A DNA stretch of 64,000 bases, from NCBI RefSeq assembly GCF_002982115.1, contig NZ_CP019980.1, positions 1,248,001 through 1,312,000 of the forward strand. Direction: 5' to 3'. A program made the position numbers and the translations under genes. Below are positions 27,928 to 38,492 of this stretch, in pieces. The DNA is from Lysinibacillus sphaericus. Lineage in GTDB: Bacteria; Bacillota; Bacilli; Bacillales_A; Planococcaceae. The notes beneath the pieces are model-generated. The model had not been told where the DNA came from and ran no database searches. It saw only the letters and a list, made by a program, of their open reading frames with translations. The stretch's first letter is position 1. The number at the start of each line of letters is the position of its first letter.

Positions 27928-28233
27928 TTAACGGTTGATACGATATTCTTCATCCACAAATTGACCATAGTGGCGAGCTTTTTTAATATTTTCTACAATA
28001 ACAAAGATGCCTAATATCACAAGAATTGCTACAATGATAAATGTAAACATTCCAGGGAATAAGTAAGCTTGGTTTAAAGAAAATGCAAGAATAAAGGAAC
28101 CGAAGCCTATATTCGCCTTACTTTTGTACCAATTTTTAGCAATAGGTAATGGAGAACGGAACTGTTTTGTTTTAAAATAAAAATAAAAGACAAATGATAT
28201 GATAATTGCGAAGACAAAAATTAAATTGAGCAT
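27928..28233 (-). CDS. ytpI: YtpI-family small membrane protein
   Basis: The 101-residue protein has three predicted membrane segments (about 1-19, 43-61 and 64-84) and a basic C-terminus (ENIKKARHYGQFVDEEYRIN). It matches the YtpI family in length, hydrophobic layout and position between ytoI and nrnA. No function is known. I take the ATG at 28233 after AGGAGGTTTACT; the longer frame back to 28260 has no RBS. It is divergent from nrnA. Confidence 0.8.
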   Translation of the reverse strand: MLNLIFVFAIIISFVFYFYFKTKQFRSPLPIAKNWYKSKANIGFGSFILAFSLNQAYLFPGMFTFIIVAILVILGIFVIVENIKKARHYGQFVDEEYRINR

Positions 28234-28323
28234 AGTAAACCTCCTAGCATAACTAGACATTATTGTAACGATTATTGAAGAAAAATGCTAACGGTTATTA
28301 CTATCATTTTGGGGGAAATCATT

Positions 28324-29271
28324 TTGAAAAGACAAATCATCGACACAATTGCTGCATATGAGACAATCGTTATACATCGCCATGTGCGTCCGGATCCGGA
28401 TGCGTACGGATCACAATTAGGGTTAAAAGAATTGATTTTAGCCAATTATCCTGATAAAAAAGTGTACGCTGTAGGCCAGCACGATACGTCTTTGTCGTTT
28501 TTAGCAGAGCCCGATCAAATTGAGGATGCTGTTTATGAAAATGCTTTAGTTATTGTGACAGATACAGCGAATACGGAGCGTATTGATGATCAACGCTATA
28601 CAAAAGGTAAGATGGTTGTAAAAATTGATCATCATCCGAATGATGACCAATACGGAGATTTATTGTGGGTAGATACAACAGCAAGTTCGTGCAGTGAAAT
28701 GATTTACGAGCTTTTTGAAACAGGTAAAGAAACATTGGATTGGCAACTATCGGATGCTTCTGCTAGATTATTATTTGCTGGAATTGTAGGAGATACAGGG
28801 CGTTTCCAATTCCCAAGTACGACCGTAAAAACATTTAGAGTGGCAGCAGAGCTCATTACATATCATTTTGATCGAAATCAAATTTTCGATGGGATGTATG
28901 AAATGGAACAAAAACTGTTAACTTTACAAGGTTATATTTATCAAAACTTCATAATGGATGAACATGGAGCGGCGTATGTTAAACTGACTAAGGAATTACT
29001 TGCAGAATTTAACGTTGTGCCATCAGAGGCATCTTTATTAGTCGGTTGTTTAGGCAGTGTAAAGGGAATTTGTGCTTGGGTTATTTTCATAGAAGAGGAA
29101 GACCAAATTCGAGTTCGTCTCCGTTCTAAAGGTCCGATTATTAACACATTAGCAAAAGAATTTAATGGTGGGGGACACCCTCTTGCTTCAGGGGCAACCG
29201 CCTATTCATGGCAAGAAGCAGAGCGTGTCACTGCACGTTTACAAGAAATTTGTCAATCATATCATTCATAA
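28324..29271 (+). CDS. nrnA: Bifunctional oligoribonuclease/pAp phosphatase NrnA
   Basis: NrnA degrades 2-5 nt RNA fragments and also dephosphorylates pAp. The 315-residue DHH/DHHA1 protein has HRHVRPDPDAYGSQ, VTDTANTERIDD, KIDHHPNDD and GDTGRFQF. GGGHPLASGATAY is the DHHA1 signature. I take the TTG at 28324, eight bases after GGGGG, which gives the family's length; the open frame upstream has no homology. dnaE starts 19 bases after the stop, so they are probably co-transcribed. B. subtilis has ytrI and ytrH between them, and these are missing here. Confidence 0.92.
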   Translation: MKRQIIDTIAAYETIVIHRHVRPDPDAYGSQLGLKELILANYPDKKVYAVGQHDTSLSFLAEPDQIEDAVYENALVIVTDTANTERIDDQRYTKGKMVVKIDHHPNDDQYGDLLWVDTTASSCSEMIYELFETGKETLDWQLSDASARLLFAGIVGDTGRFQFPSTTVKTFRVAAELITYHFDRNQIFDGMYEMEQKLLTLQGYIYQNFIMDEHGAAYVKLTKELLAEFNVVPSEASLLVGCLGSVKGICAWVIFIEEEDQIRVRLRSKGPIINTLAKEFNGGGHPLASGATAYSWQEAERVTARLQEICQSYHS

Positions 29272-29290
29272 TTGAAAGGCGGGGATTCTT

Positions 29291-32200
29291 TTGACACATG
29301 TATATACACAAATGCATACGAGCGCGGATTTATTGCAAAGCACGATTCGGCTTGAACAATTGATCCCTTTTTTACAAGAGCAAAATACGCAGGCCTGTGC
29401 AATTGTCAATTCGAAATTGTACGGGCTTTTGCCTTTTTGTCAAGCGATGCAGCAAGCAAATATTCATGCGGTAATAGGGCTTACAATAAAGGTCCAGTGG
29501 GATGAAAAAACAATTCCGCTTGTGCTGTATGCGCAAACACAGGAAGGTTATCAGCATCTACTAAAGATTAGTAGTGCTGTTTCTATTCGACAAGACGAGG
29601 TATTGCCTTGGAAATGGCTTGAAGGCTATGCGGCAGGATGTATAGCGCTACTGTCGACGGTTGAAATAGCCGATAGAGCAGAGTGGCAAGCAATGACAAG
29701 TGCGCTACAGCAAGTGTTTGGAAAACGTCTATATGTAGGGATCGCAAGACCAGGAGGAATAAGAGCAGACAATGAAGCGATGATTGCGCAGTGGTGTGAA
29801 GCCGAAAATATTGCCATTGTAGCCACGCAACGTTGCTATTTTTTACGACCAGAAGACCATTTTGCTTATGAAGTAGCTAGAGCAATCGATACAGGGGAAA
29901 AGCTTCAAAACACGATGCTAACAGCGCATTTAGAACACTATTTTGTACCAACTGAGGAACAGTGGAAAGGTTGGTTTGGAGATCGTTTAGAATGGCTTGA
30001 AGCAAGTGCCAGCATGCTTGCTAGCTGTGTTGCAAAAATTCCAGAAACGCATGTTCAAATGCCTACATTCCCTGTACAAGAGGGAGAAACAGCCGAAGAC
30101 TTGCTTGTCAAAGAGGCATTTTTAGGCTTAGCTGCACGTTTGAAGGTGGCTGAGCTACCTGTATCATATCGAGAGCGACTCCAATATGAGCTTGGAATCA
30201 TCTGTTCAATGGGCTATGCTGATTATTTTTTAATTGTTGCAGATTTTATGCATTTTGCCAAAGAACAGCGTATTTTAACTGGGCCAGGTCGTGGATCTTC
30301 CGCAAGTTCACTCGTTGCTTTTAGTCTCTCTATAACACAGGTCGACCCACTCGCCTATGGTTTATTATTTGAACGCTTTTTAAATCCTGAGCGTGTTACA
30401 CTGCCAGATATCGATATTGACTTTGTGGACAGTAAACGACATCAAGTCATTCAATACGTCGTACAAAAATATGGCAAGGCTAATGTTGCACAAATTATTA
30501 CTTTTGGTACTTTGTCTGCGAAAGCAGTAGCAAGAGATGTGGCGCGTGTTTTTGGGTTTGAGGCTGAAGTGATGGAAAAAATATCGAAAATGATCCCCAA
30601 TAAACCAGGGATGACTTTGCACAGAGCGGTGGCAGAATCACCAAACTTTCAAACTTGGTTAGCGGAAAATGAATACCATCAACGTTGGTATGAAGTGGCA
30701 TTAAAACTAGAAGGCCTGCCGAGAAATTCTTCTACCCATGCAGCGGGTGTTGTGTTAGCACCGACACCTTTAGTGAATACAATTCCAATAGAAGATGGTC
30801 ATGATGGTGTGTATATTACGCAGTGGCCGATGGGGGATGTGGAGGCGCGTGGGCTTGTAAAGATGGACTTTTTAGGGTTGCGCAATTTAACAATTTTAGA
30901 GCAAGTACGTTGGTCTATTTATAAAACTGGAGGGCCATGGATAGAATTTGACCTTATTCCAATGCATGACGAGCTGACGTTCCAGTTGCTTCAAAAGGGT
31001 GATACAGTTGGTATTTTTCAGCTAGAATCGGAAGGGATGAAACAAGCATTACGTGATATTCATCCAACCCATTTTTTGGATATTGTAGCTGTCAATGCAC
31101 TTTACCGTCCAGGCCCAATGGAATTTATCCCTGTGTACGCTAGACGGAAAGCAGGCAAGGAACAAGTAACGATGCCCCATCCGTTGTTGGAACCAATTTT
31201 ACGCGAAACATTTGGTGTTATTGTTTATCAGGAGCAAATCATGCACATTGCTGCAACGATGGCAGGTTTTACAATGGGGCAGGCGGATTTATTGCGTCGT
31301 GCGGTGAGTAAGAAAAATCGTGATATTTTAGACGAGCAACAAGCGGCCTTTGTCAATGGGGCATTGAACCAAGGTTTTGATCGACATATTGCAGAAGATG
31401 TCTATGCGCTAATTGTCCGCTTTGCAGACTATGGCTTCCCAAAAAGTCATGCTGTTGCCTATAGTGTCATCTCGTATCAAATGGCGTATTTAAAAGCACA
31501 TTATCCGCAAAGTTTTTATGCTGCTTTATTAACAAATGCAACGGGAAATACGGAAAAAATTCAGCAACTTGTAGCGGAAGCGAAAGATAAAGGAATTCCA
31601 TTTTATCCACCTTCGCTGTTGCACAGTACAAAATTCTTTTTAGTTGAAAAGGATGGAATTCGCTTTAGTTTATCCGGCGTTAAAGGTGTGCCGCACACGT
31701 TTATAGAGAAGGTAATGGCAGTACGCAAAACAAATCCAGCTGCTTTTCATAATTTATTTGATTTGGCAGTCGCTTTAAGTGCACAACATTTCAAACCGAA
31801 AGTAATGGAAACTTTAGTTTATGCAGGTGTGCTCGATTATCTAGGTAAGGATCGTGCGGTGCTCGTAGCTACTTTAGAGGCGGCGCTAATGCATGCAGAA
31901 CTATTGCGTCCAACAGAAGATGTAGATATAGAAACGGCAACTGCGTTTACTTTTGGGAAACCAAAGTATATGCAAGCAGAAGCGATGCCCCAGAAGGAAA
32001 AACTCCAGCATGAAAAAGAAAGTCTAGGCTTTTATATATCAGCTCATCCTGTTTCAGAAGTAAGAAATTACTGGGCAGATGTGAATATTACATGTGCAGA
32101 ACTGAAGCATGCACGTGAGGGAATGTATGTAAAAATGATTGGACTGATTGAAGAAGTAAAAAAAATCCGAACGAAAAAAGGAGAGCAGATGGCTTTTGTC

Positions 32201-32374
32201 CAACTTCAAGATGAGTTTGGTACAGTATCTGTGACATTATTCCCGCAAGTATTTCAACTCGTACAGGAAATGTTGCTGGAAGATGGGTTACTCTATATTG
32301 AAGGCACGCTGGAAAAACGTTTTGGGAAACCACAAGTGAAAGTAAAACATGCACAATCGACTGAAAAATTATGA
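29291..32374 (+). CDS. dnaE: DNA polymerase III alpha subunit, DnaE type
   Basis: In low-GC Gram-positives DnaE extends RNA primers before handing over to PolC. The 1027-residue chain has an N-terminal PHP domain, the polymerase core with LPDIDIDFVDSKR (D373, D375, D377), AVNALYRPGPME, GVIVYQEQIM and YGFPKSHAVAYSVISYQMAY. An OB-fold (VKMIGLIEEVKKIRTKKGEQ) follows at the C-terminus. The PHP metal motif is degenerate: VYTQMHTSADLL has lost the first His of HxH, as in other Bacillus DnaE. It is shorter than the B. subtilis protein (about 1115). The start is TTG 29291 after GGCGGGG. It is followed by a terminator. Confidence 0.95.
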   Translation: MTHVYTQMHTSADLLQSTIRLEQLIPFLQEQNTQACAIVNSKLYGLLPFCQAMQQANIHAVIGLTIKVQWDEKTIPLVLYAQTQEGYQHLLKISSAVSIRQDEVLPWKWLEGYAAGCIALLSTVEIADRAEWQAMTSALQQVFGKRLYVGIARPGGIRADNEAMIAQWCEAENIAIVATQRCYFLRPEDHFAYEVARAIDTGEKLQNTMLTAHLEHYFVPTEEQWKGWFGDRLEWLEASASMLASCVAKIPETHVQMPTFPVQEGETAEDLLVKEAFLGLAARLKVAELPVSYRERLQYELGIICSMGYADYFLIVADFMHFAKEQRILTGPGRGSSASSLVAFSLSITQVDPLAYGLLFERFLNPERVTLPDIDIDFVDSKRHQVIQYVVQKYGKANVAQIITFGTLSAKAVARDVARVFGFEAEVMEKISKMIPNKPGMTLHRAVAESPNFQTWLAENEYHQRWYEVALKLEGLPRNSSTHAAGVVLAPTPLVNTIPIEDGHDGVYITQWPMGDVEARGLVKMDFLGLRNLTILEQVRWSIYKTGGPWIEFDLIPMHDELTFQLLQKGDTVGIFQLESEGMKQALRDIHPTHFLDIVAVNALYRPGPMEFIPVYARRKAGKEQVTMPHPLLEPILRETFGVIVYQEQIMHIAATMAGFTMGQADLLRRAVSKKNRDILDEQQAAFVNGALNQGFDRHIAEDVYALIVRFADYGFPKSHAVAYSVISYQMAYLKAHYPQSFYAALLTNATGNTEKIQQLVAEAKDKGIPFYPPSLLHSTKFFLVEKDGIRFSLSGVKGVPHTFIEKVMAVRKTNPAAFHNLFDLAVALSAQHFKPKVMETLVYAGVLDYLGKDRAVLVATLEAALMHAELLRPTEDVDIETATAFTFGKPKYMQAEAMPQKEKLQHEKESLGFYISAHPVSEVRNYWADVNITCAELKHAREGMYVKMIGLIEEVKKIRTKKGEQMAFVQLQDEFGTVSVTLFPQVFQLVQEMLLEDGLLYIEGTLEKRFGKPQVKVKHAQSTEKL

Positions 32375-32393
32375 AATTAAACAAGAATTTAGA

Positions 32394-32423
32394 AACTGCA
32401 TAGCATCCTATGCAGTTTTTTCT
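32394..32423 (+). terminator. Terminator of nrnA-dnaE
   Basis: AACTGCATAG pairs with CTATGCAGTT, followed by six T. Confidence 0.85.
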
Positions 32424-32427
32424 TTAC

Positions 32428-32456
32428 TTTTCAAAAGTTATTTTGTAAGATATAGT
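32428..32456 (+). promoter_or_regulatory. Candidate promoter of the FadR-like regulator and accDA
   Basis: TTTTCA (32428-32433), then 17 bases, then TATAGT (32451-32456). The start point would fall at about 32463, next to or inside the palindrome at 32465-32485. Confidence 0.5.
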
Positions 32457-32464
32457 CAATGCTA

Positions 32465-32485
32465 AAAAGTGGTCAGACCACTTTT
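32465..32485. promoter_or_regulatory. Perfect 21-bp palindrome, putative FadR-family operator
   Basis: AAAAGTGGTC-A-GACCACTTTT is a perfect inverted repeat with a single central base. The TGGTC(N)GACCA core is the form used by FadR-subfamily GntR regulators. It lies 20 bases ahead of the regulator gene and at the likely transcription start, the right place for autorepression. Confidence 0.75.
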
Positions 32486-32504
32486 AATAACGGGAGTTAA
32501 TCAT

Positions 32505-33146
32505 ATGGATAAACAAACCGAACAAAAAAAAGTGTTTTTAGAAATCGTTCAGCAATTGCGTCAACTGATTCGAATGGAAAAAATTCAAGCTGGAGAAAAG
32601 CTTCCTTCTGAACGTGTATTATCAGAAAGGTTAGGTGTTGGGCGATCCTCTGTAAGGGAGGCACTGCGCAGTTTAGAGTTACTTGGACTCATCGAGACAC
32701 GCCATGGTGGAGGTACATTCCTTGCCTTAACACATAAGCATCAGCTTGTAGAAGTACTGTCGATGTTTATATTAGAAGATGAAAAATCAAAAAAAGATGT
32801 CGAATTAACGCGACAAATTCATGAAAAGGAAGCAATTCGCGTAATAAGTTGTACAGAGATTCTTCGTACACTACCTGTGTGGGACAGTTTTTTTGTGAAG
32901 CTGGAGATTGAAGGAACAGTCAATTGTCGCGATGTGTTACGAGAAATAATTATTACATCAGGCAATCGGCTTTCGCTGAAAATCTGGTTTCAACTTGCAG
33001 CTTATGACGGTGACCGTTTAAATCGAAACTCAACGGAAGATGAAAAACTTATCCTTCAAACAATGTTGAAATCGATGCAGCTTGGTTATGAAAAAGAAGC
33101 TTTACGAGCTTACGAGCAGTGGATGGGTACTGGTCAAACTTTTTAG
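32505..33146 (+). CDS. GntR-family (FadR-like) transcriptional regulator
   Basis: The 213-residue protein has a GntR winged-helix domain at about 5-72 (KIQAGEKLPSERVLSERLG, then RSSVREALRSLELLGLIETR HGGGTF) followed by a C-terminal region shorter than a normal FCD effector domain. It may bind an acyl-CoA or another effector, but none is readable. I take the ATG at 32505 after GGGAG. accD starts 21 bases after its stop with no terminator between, so regulator, accD and accA form one transcript. The FadR-like palindrome before it suggests self-control and thus control of malonyl-CoA supply. In B. subtilis, accDA lacks a dedicated regulator at this place. Confidence 0.85.
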   Translation: MDKQTEQKKVFLEIVQQLRQLIRMEKIQAGEKLPSERVLSERLGVGRSSVREALRSLELLGLIETRHGGGTFLALTHKHQLVEVLSMFILEDEKSKKDVELTRQIHEKEAIRVISCTEILRTLPVWDSFFVKLEIEGTVNCRDVLREIIITSGNRLSLKIWFQLAAYDGDRLNRNSTEDEKLILQTMLKSMQLGYEKEALRAYEQWMGTGQTF

Positions 33147-33167
33147 ACAACAAAGGGGGAGTCAAAC

Positions 33168-34025
33168 ATGGCAATACGCGACATATTTAGCGCAAATCGA
33201 AAAAAGAAACAGGATGGTCAAGAAAAGGCATTTCCAGAAGGACTCATGACAAAATGTCCAGAATGCCGCCATATCCAGTTAACAAAAGAATTAGAGAAGC
33301 ATCACAAAGTATGCACGAAATGTGGTCACCATTTTAAAATGACGGCACAGGAGCGTGTAGCAGACTTTTTAGATGAAGGTTCGTTCGTTTCGATGGACGA
33401 TCATTTACAAACAAGCAATCCACTAAATTTCCCTGCCTATGTAGAGAAAATTAATGCGGATCAACAAAAAACAGGCCTAAATGAAGCGGTATTGACAGGG
33501 TTAGGCACACTGGATGGGGAAGAGATCGTCGTTGCCATTATGGATTCGCATTTCCGTATGGGGTCAATGGGTTCTGTTGTTGGAGAAAAGATAACACGCG
33601 CTGTTGAAAAAGCAACAGCATTACGTGTACCATTTATTATTTTTACTGCAAGTGGTGGCGCACGAATGCAAGAAGGTGTTTTATCGTTAATGCAAATGGC
33701 AAAAACGAGTGTGGCGTTAAAACGTCATAGCGATCAAGGGCTATTATTTATTTCGATTTTAACGCACCCAACGACAGGCGGTGTTTCTGCAAGTTTTGCC
33801 TCAGTGGGGGATATTAATATTGCAGAACCTCAAGCACTAATCGGCTTTGCTGGTAGACGTGTAATTGAAGAAACAGTAAGAGAAAAACTACCAAATGATT
33901 TCCAAACAGCAGAATTTTTATTAGAACATGGTCAACTAGATGCCATCTTCCATCGCAAAGATTTACGTAAACAAGTGGCTGTGCTTGTAAAAATGCATAC
34001 GAAGGGTGGCGTACAACATGTCTAA
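33168..34025 (+). CDS. accD: Acetyl-CoA carboxylase carboxyltransferase, beta subunit
   Basis: AccD with AccA transfers the carboxyl group from biotin to acetyl-CoA to give malonyl-CoA, the first committed step of fatty acid synthesis. The 285-residue protein has the N-terminal four-Cys zinc ribbon (C30, C33, C49, C52: [20 protein letters not shown]) and the crotonase-like core ([40 protein letters not shown]). The ATG follows AAGGGGGAG. The end overlaps accA by eight bases, which gives coupled synthesis of the two subunits. The preceding gene is a GntR-type regulator on the same transcript. Confidence 0.97.
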   Translation: MAIRDIFSANRKKKQDGQEKAFPEGLMTKCPECRHIQLTKELEKHHKVCTKCGHHFKMTAQERVADFLDEGSFVSMDDHLQTSNPLNFPAYVEKINADQQKTGLNEAVLTGLGTLDGEEIVVAIMDSHFRMGSMGSVVGEKITRAVEKATALRVPFIIFTASGGARMQEGVLSLMQMAKTSVALKRHSDQGLLFISILTHPTTGGVSASFASVGDINIAEPQALIGFAGRRVIEETVREKLPNDFQTAEFLLEHGQLDAIFHRKDLRKQVAVLVKMHTKGGVQHV

Positions 34026-34974
34026 AAATTTAGCCTTTGAAGAACCAGTAGTACAATTACGTGAAAAAATTGATGAATTAAAAACGATTGCAGCCGATGC
34101 GGATGTAGATATGACTGGTGAGATTGAAAAGCTGGAAACACGTTTAACGCAATTGGAGCAATCAATCTATGCCAATATGAAGCCGTGGGATCGAGTGCAA
34201 GTGGCACGTCATCCAGAACGACCAACAACGTTACAATATATTGAAGCGATGTGCGAAAACTTTATTGAACTACATGGTGATCGTACGTTTGGTGATGATG
34301 CCGCGATACTTGGTGGGATTGCTCTTTTTGAAGGACAACCTGTCACTATCATCGGTCATCAACGTGGCAAGTCCACAAAAGAAAATATTCGCCGTAATTT
34401 CGGTATGCCACATCCAGAAGGTTATCGTAAGGCGTTACGCTTAATGAAACAAGCTGAAAAGTTTAATCGTCCAATCATTTGTTTTATTGATACAAAAGGT
34501 GCTTACCCAGGGAAAGCAGCAGAAGAACGTGGTCAAAGTGAAGCGATTGCTCGTAATCTAGTAGAAATGGCAGGGTTATCAGTACCAGTCATTAGCATTG
34601 TTATAGGAGAAGGCGGTAGTGGCGGTGCTTTAGCATTAGGTGTAGCAAACCGTGTATTCATGTTAGAGAACTCTACTTATTCGGTTATTTCTCCAGAAGG
34701 GGCGGCTTCAATTCTATGGCGTGATGGTAGTCTTGCAAAGCAGGCGGCTGAGGCAATGCGCATTACCGCACCTGATTTAAAAGAGCTTGGTGTTATTGAT
34801 GGGATTATTCCTGAAATCACTGGCGGTGCTCATCGCAATGTAGCAAAGCAAGCTATGTATATAAAGGAATGTATTAGTGACACACTAAAAGCATTAAATT
34901 CTTTAAATGGTGAGCAACTAATTGAAGACCGCTATGAAAAATTTAAAAAAATTGGACAATATACAGAAGTGTAG
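34018..34974 (+). CDS. accA: Acetyl-CoA carboxylase carboxyltransferase, alpha subunit
   Basis: AccA is the second half of the carboxyltransferase. The 318-residue protein shows [40 protein letters not shown] and [12 protein letters not shown], all diagnostic. I take the ATG at 34018, which overlaps the end of accD and follows AGGGTGG; the upstream start at 34006 lies further into accD without an RBS. A 220-base gap with a weak hairpin separates it from pfkA. Confidence 0.97.
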   Translation: MSKNLAFEEPVVQLREKIDELKTIAADADVDMTGEIEKLETRLTQLEQSIYANMKPWDRVQVARHPERPTTLQYIEAMCENFIELHGDRTFGDDAAILGGIALFEGQPVTIIGHQRGKSTKENIRRNFGMPHPEGYRKALRLMKQAEKFNRPIICFIDTKGAYPGKAAEERGQSEAIARNLVEMAGLSVPVISIVIGEGGSGGALALGVANRVFMLENSTYSVISPEGAASILWRDGSLAKQAAEAMRITAPDLKELGVIDGIIPEITGGAHRNVAKQAMYIKECISDTLKALNSLNGEQLIEDRYEKFKKIGQYTEV

Positions 34975-36158
<1,184 letters not shown>

Positions 36159-36185
36159 TTTGGCGTAAAACGGAGTGGGCAGAAA

Positions 36186-37946
36186 ATGAGAAAAACAAAA
36201 ATCGTATGTACAATTGGTCCAGCAAGTGAGTCACCGGAAATTTTAGAAAAACTAATTGAGGCAGGTATGAATGTAGCCCGCTTAAATTTTTCACATGGTT
36301 CACATGAAGAACATGAAGTGCGCATTAATTTAATTCGTGAAGTTGCAGATAAGTTAGGAAAACCAGTAGGGATTTTGCTCGACACAAAAGGACCTGAAAT
36401 TCGCACACATAATATGCAAAATGGAGAACTGCATTTAACAGCAGGACAAGTAATCGATATTTCGATGACGGAAGTAGAAGGAACAGAGGCAAGCTTCTCT
36501 GTTACGTATGACCGACTAATCGAAGACGTAGAACAAAACTCCATTATTTTATTGGATGATGGGTTAATTCAATTACGTGTGCTAGCAACAGACACCGAAA
36601 AAGGGCTTATCCATACAATCGTAGAAAATGCTGGGGTCTTAAAAAATAAAAAAGGTGTTAACGTCCCTGGCGTTTCAGTGCAATTACCAGGTATTACTGA
36701 AAAAGATGCACAAGATATATTATTTGGTATTAAGCAAGGTGTCGATTTTATTGCCGCTTCATTCGTTCGTCGAGCGAAAGATGTATTAGAAATTCGTGAA
36801 TTACTTGAGCAAAATGGTGGTAGTCATATTCAAATTATCCCGAAAATCGAGAACCAAGAAGGTGTCGATAATATTGACGAAATCATTTTAGTATCAGATG
36901 GATTAATGGTAGCACGTGGTGACCTTGGTGTAGAAATTCCAGCCGAAGAGGTACCTTTAGTTCAAAAGAAATTAATTCTAAAATGTAACCAAGTTGGTAA
37001 ACCGGTTATTACAGCTACTCAAATGTTAGACTCAATGCAACGTAATCCTCGTCCAACACGTGCTGAAGCAAGTGACGTTGCGAACGCCATTATTGATGGA
37101 ACGGATGCGATTATGCTATCTGGTGAAACAGCAGCAGGAATTTACCCAGTGGAATCTGTACAAACGATGAATAAAATTGCACAGCGCACTGAAAACTCAT
37201 TGGATTATAAAGCAATCGTTTCGACACGTAGTCGTGAAAAAGAAGCGAATATGACAGAGGCTATTTCTCAGGCAGTAGCTTATACTTCGATAAACTTAGG
37301 CGTAAAAGCGGTATTGGCACCAACGGAAAGCGGAAATACAGCGAGAATGATTGCAAAATATCGTCCTGGTGTACCAATTGTTGCTGTTACGGGCTCTGCA
37401 AATACAGCCAATACACTAACGCTTGTATGGGGTGTCTATCCGGTAGTATGTCAACGTGTTACAACGACAGACGAAATTTTAGAGCTGGCAGTAGACGAAA
37501 GTTTAAAACATGGCTATGTTACGCATGGTGATGCAGTTGTTATTACGGCTGGAGTTCCTGTTGGTGAAGCAGGTACTACAAACTTAATGAAAGTTCACAT
37601 TATTGGTGATTTACTGGCGCGTGGTCAAGGAATCGGCAAAGCATCAGTAATCGGTAAGACAGTTGTAGCAAAAAATGCAGCAGAAGCATTAGCATATGAC
37701 ACAGATGGCTGCATTTTAGTAACATTAGGTTCGGATCGCGATATGATGCCAGCGATTGAAAATTGCATCGGCCTTATTACAGAGGAAGGCGGACTGACTA
37801 GTCATGCTGCTGTTGTAGGACTAAGCCTTGGTATCCCTGTAATCGTCGGCGTAAAAGAAGCAACAACATTAATTCGCCACGGTCAGGAAATAACAATGGA
37901 TGCTGAAACAGGTGTTATTTATAAAGGACATGCAAGTGTACTTTAA
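36186..37946 (+). CDS. pyk: Pyruvate kinase with C-terminal PEP-mobilising domain
   Basis: Pyk makes pyruvate and ATP from PEP and ADP. The 586-residue length is that of the Bacillus/Geobacillus form, which carries an extra ~110-residue domain like the phosphohistidine domain of PEP synthase. The last part, [20 protein letters not shown], contains the TSHAA histidine motif. The barrel shows [36 protein letters not shown] and [20 protein letters not shown]. The ATG follows GGAGTGG. A strong hairpin ends the operon. Confidence 0.97.
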   Translation: MRKTKIVCTIGPASESPEILEKLIEAGMNVARLNFSHGSHEEHEVRINLIREVADKLGKPVGILLDTKGPEIRTHNMQNGELHLTAGQVIDISMTEVEGTEASFSVTYDRLIEDVEQNSIILLDDGLIQLRVLATDTEKGLIHTIVENAGVLKNKKGVNVPGVSVQLPGITEKDAQDILFGIKQGVDFIAASFVRRAKDVLEIRELLEQNGGSHIQIIPKIENQEGVDNIDEIILVSDGLMVARGDLGVEIPAEEVPLVQKKLILKCNQVGKPVITATQMLDSMQRNPRPTRAEASDVANAIIDGTDAIMLSGETAAGIYPVESVQTMNKIAQRTENSLDYKAIVSTRSREKEANMTEAISQAVAYTSINLGVKAVLAPTESGNTARMIAKYRPGVPIVAVTGSANTANTLTLVWGVYPVVCQRVTTTDEILELAVDESLKHGYVTHGDAVVITAGVPVGEAGTTNLMKVHIIGDLLARGQGIGKASVIGKTVVAKNAAEALAYDTDGCILVTLGSDRDMMPAIENCIGLITEEGGLTSHAAVVGLSLGIPVIVGVKEATTLIRHGQEITMDAETGVIYKGHASVL

Positions 37947-37957
37947 TAAATAATAAC

Positions 37958-37994
37958 AAGGCTCTAGTAGGGGGAACCGTACTAGAGCCTTTTA
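37958..37994 (+). terminator. Terminator of pfkA-pyk
   Basis: AAGGCTCTAGTA pairs with TACTAGAGCCTT, followed by T's. Confidence 0.88.
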
Positions 37995-38102
37995 CATAAC
38001 AAGTGAAAAATAGTATTTACATGTATTTGTTTTTTAGATGAAACTTATTGGGCTATAATAACGTATAGAAGGTATAGCTTTTTCAATAGAAAGGAGAAAA
38101 AT

Positions 38103-38492
38103 ATGAAAAAATTTTTTCTTAGTTTTGTTGTATATGCATTAGCCGAACTGGCGTTATTAATAGTTATTGGTCAAAATATTGGCGTTTTCAATACATTATT
38201 ACTTGTTGTCGCAACGACAATTATTGGTATTTATATAGCGAAAAATAAAGGTATTAATTCCGTGAAAAACGTAAAACATATGGTAGCACGAGGAGAAGCT
38301 CCGGGACCTGCATTAGTCGATGCCATGTTGAATTTTAGTGGCGGTGTACTTTTAGCACTACCAGGTTTTATAACAGATGTTATCGGGTTGTTATTGCTGT
38401 TACCAATAACACGAAAATTATTCCAACCGCTCGTATTTTACTGGATGCGTAAAAAAATGAAAAAAGGACAATTTATCATTGTTCAAAAATAG
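38103..38492 (+). CDS. fxsA: FxsA-family membrane protein
   Basis: The 129-residue protein has four predicted membrane segments (about 5-24, 27-45, 75-97 and 100-120) and the FxsA pattern (FVVYALAELALLIVIGQNIG, then GFITDVIGLLLLLP). In E. coli FxsA affects phage F exclusion; in bacilli its role is not known. The last 17 bases overlap the convergent ytvI gene. The ATG follows AAAGGAG. The pyk-fxsA-ytvI-citZ order is as in B. subtilis. Confidence 0.88.
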   Translation: MKKFFLSFVVYALAELALLIVIGQNIGVFNTLLLVVATTIIGIYIAKNKGINSVKNVKHMVARGEAPGPALVDAMLNFSGGVLLALPGFITDVIGLLLLLPITRKLFQPLVFYWMRKKMKKGQFIIVQK

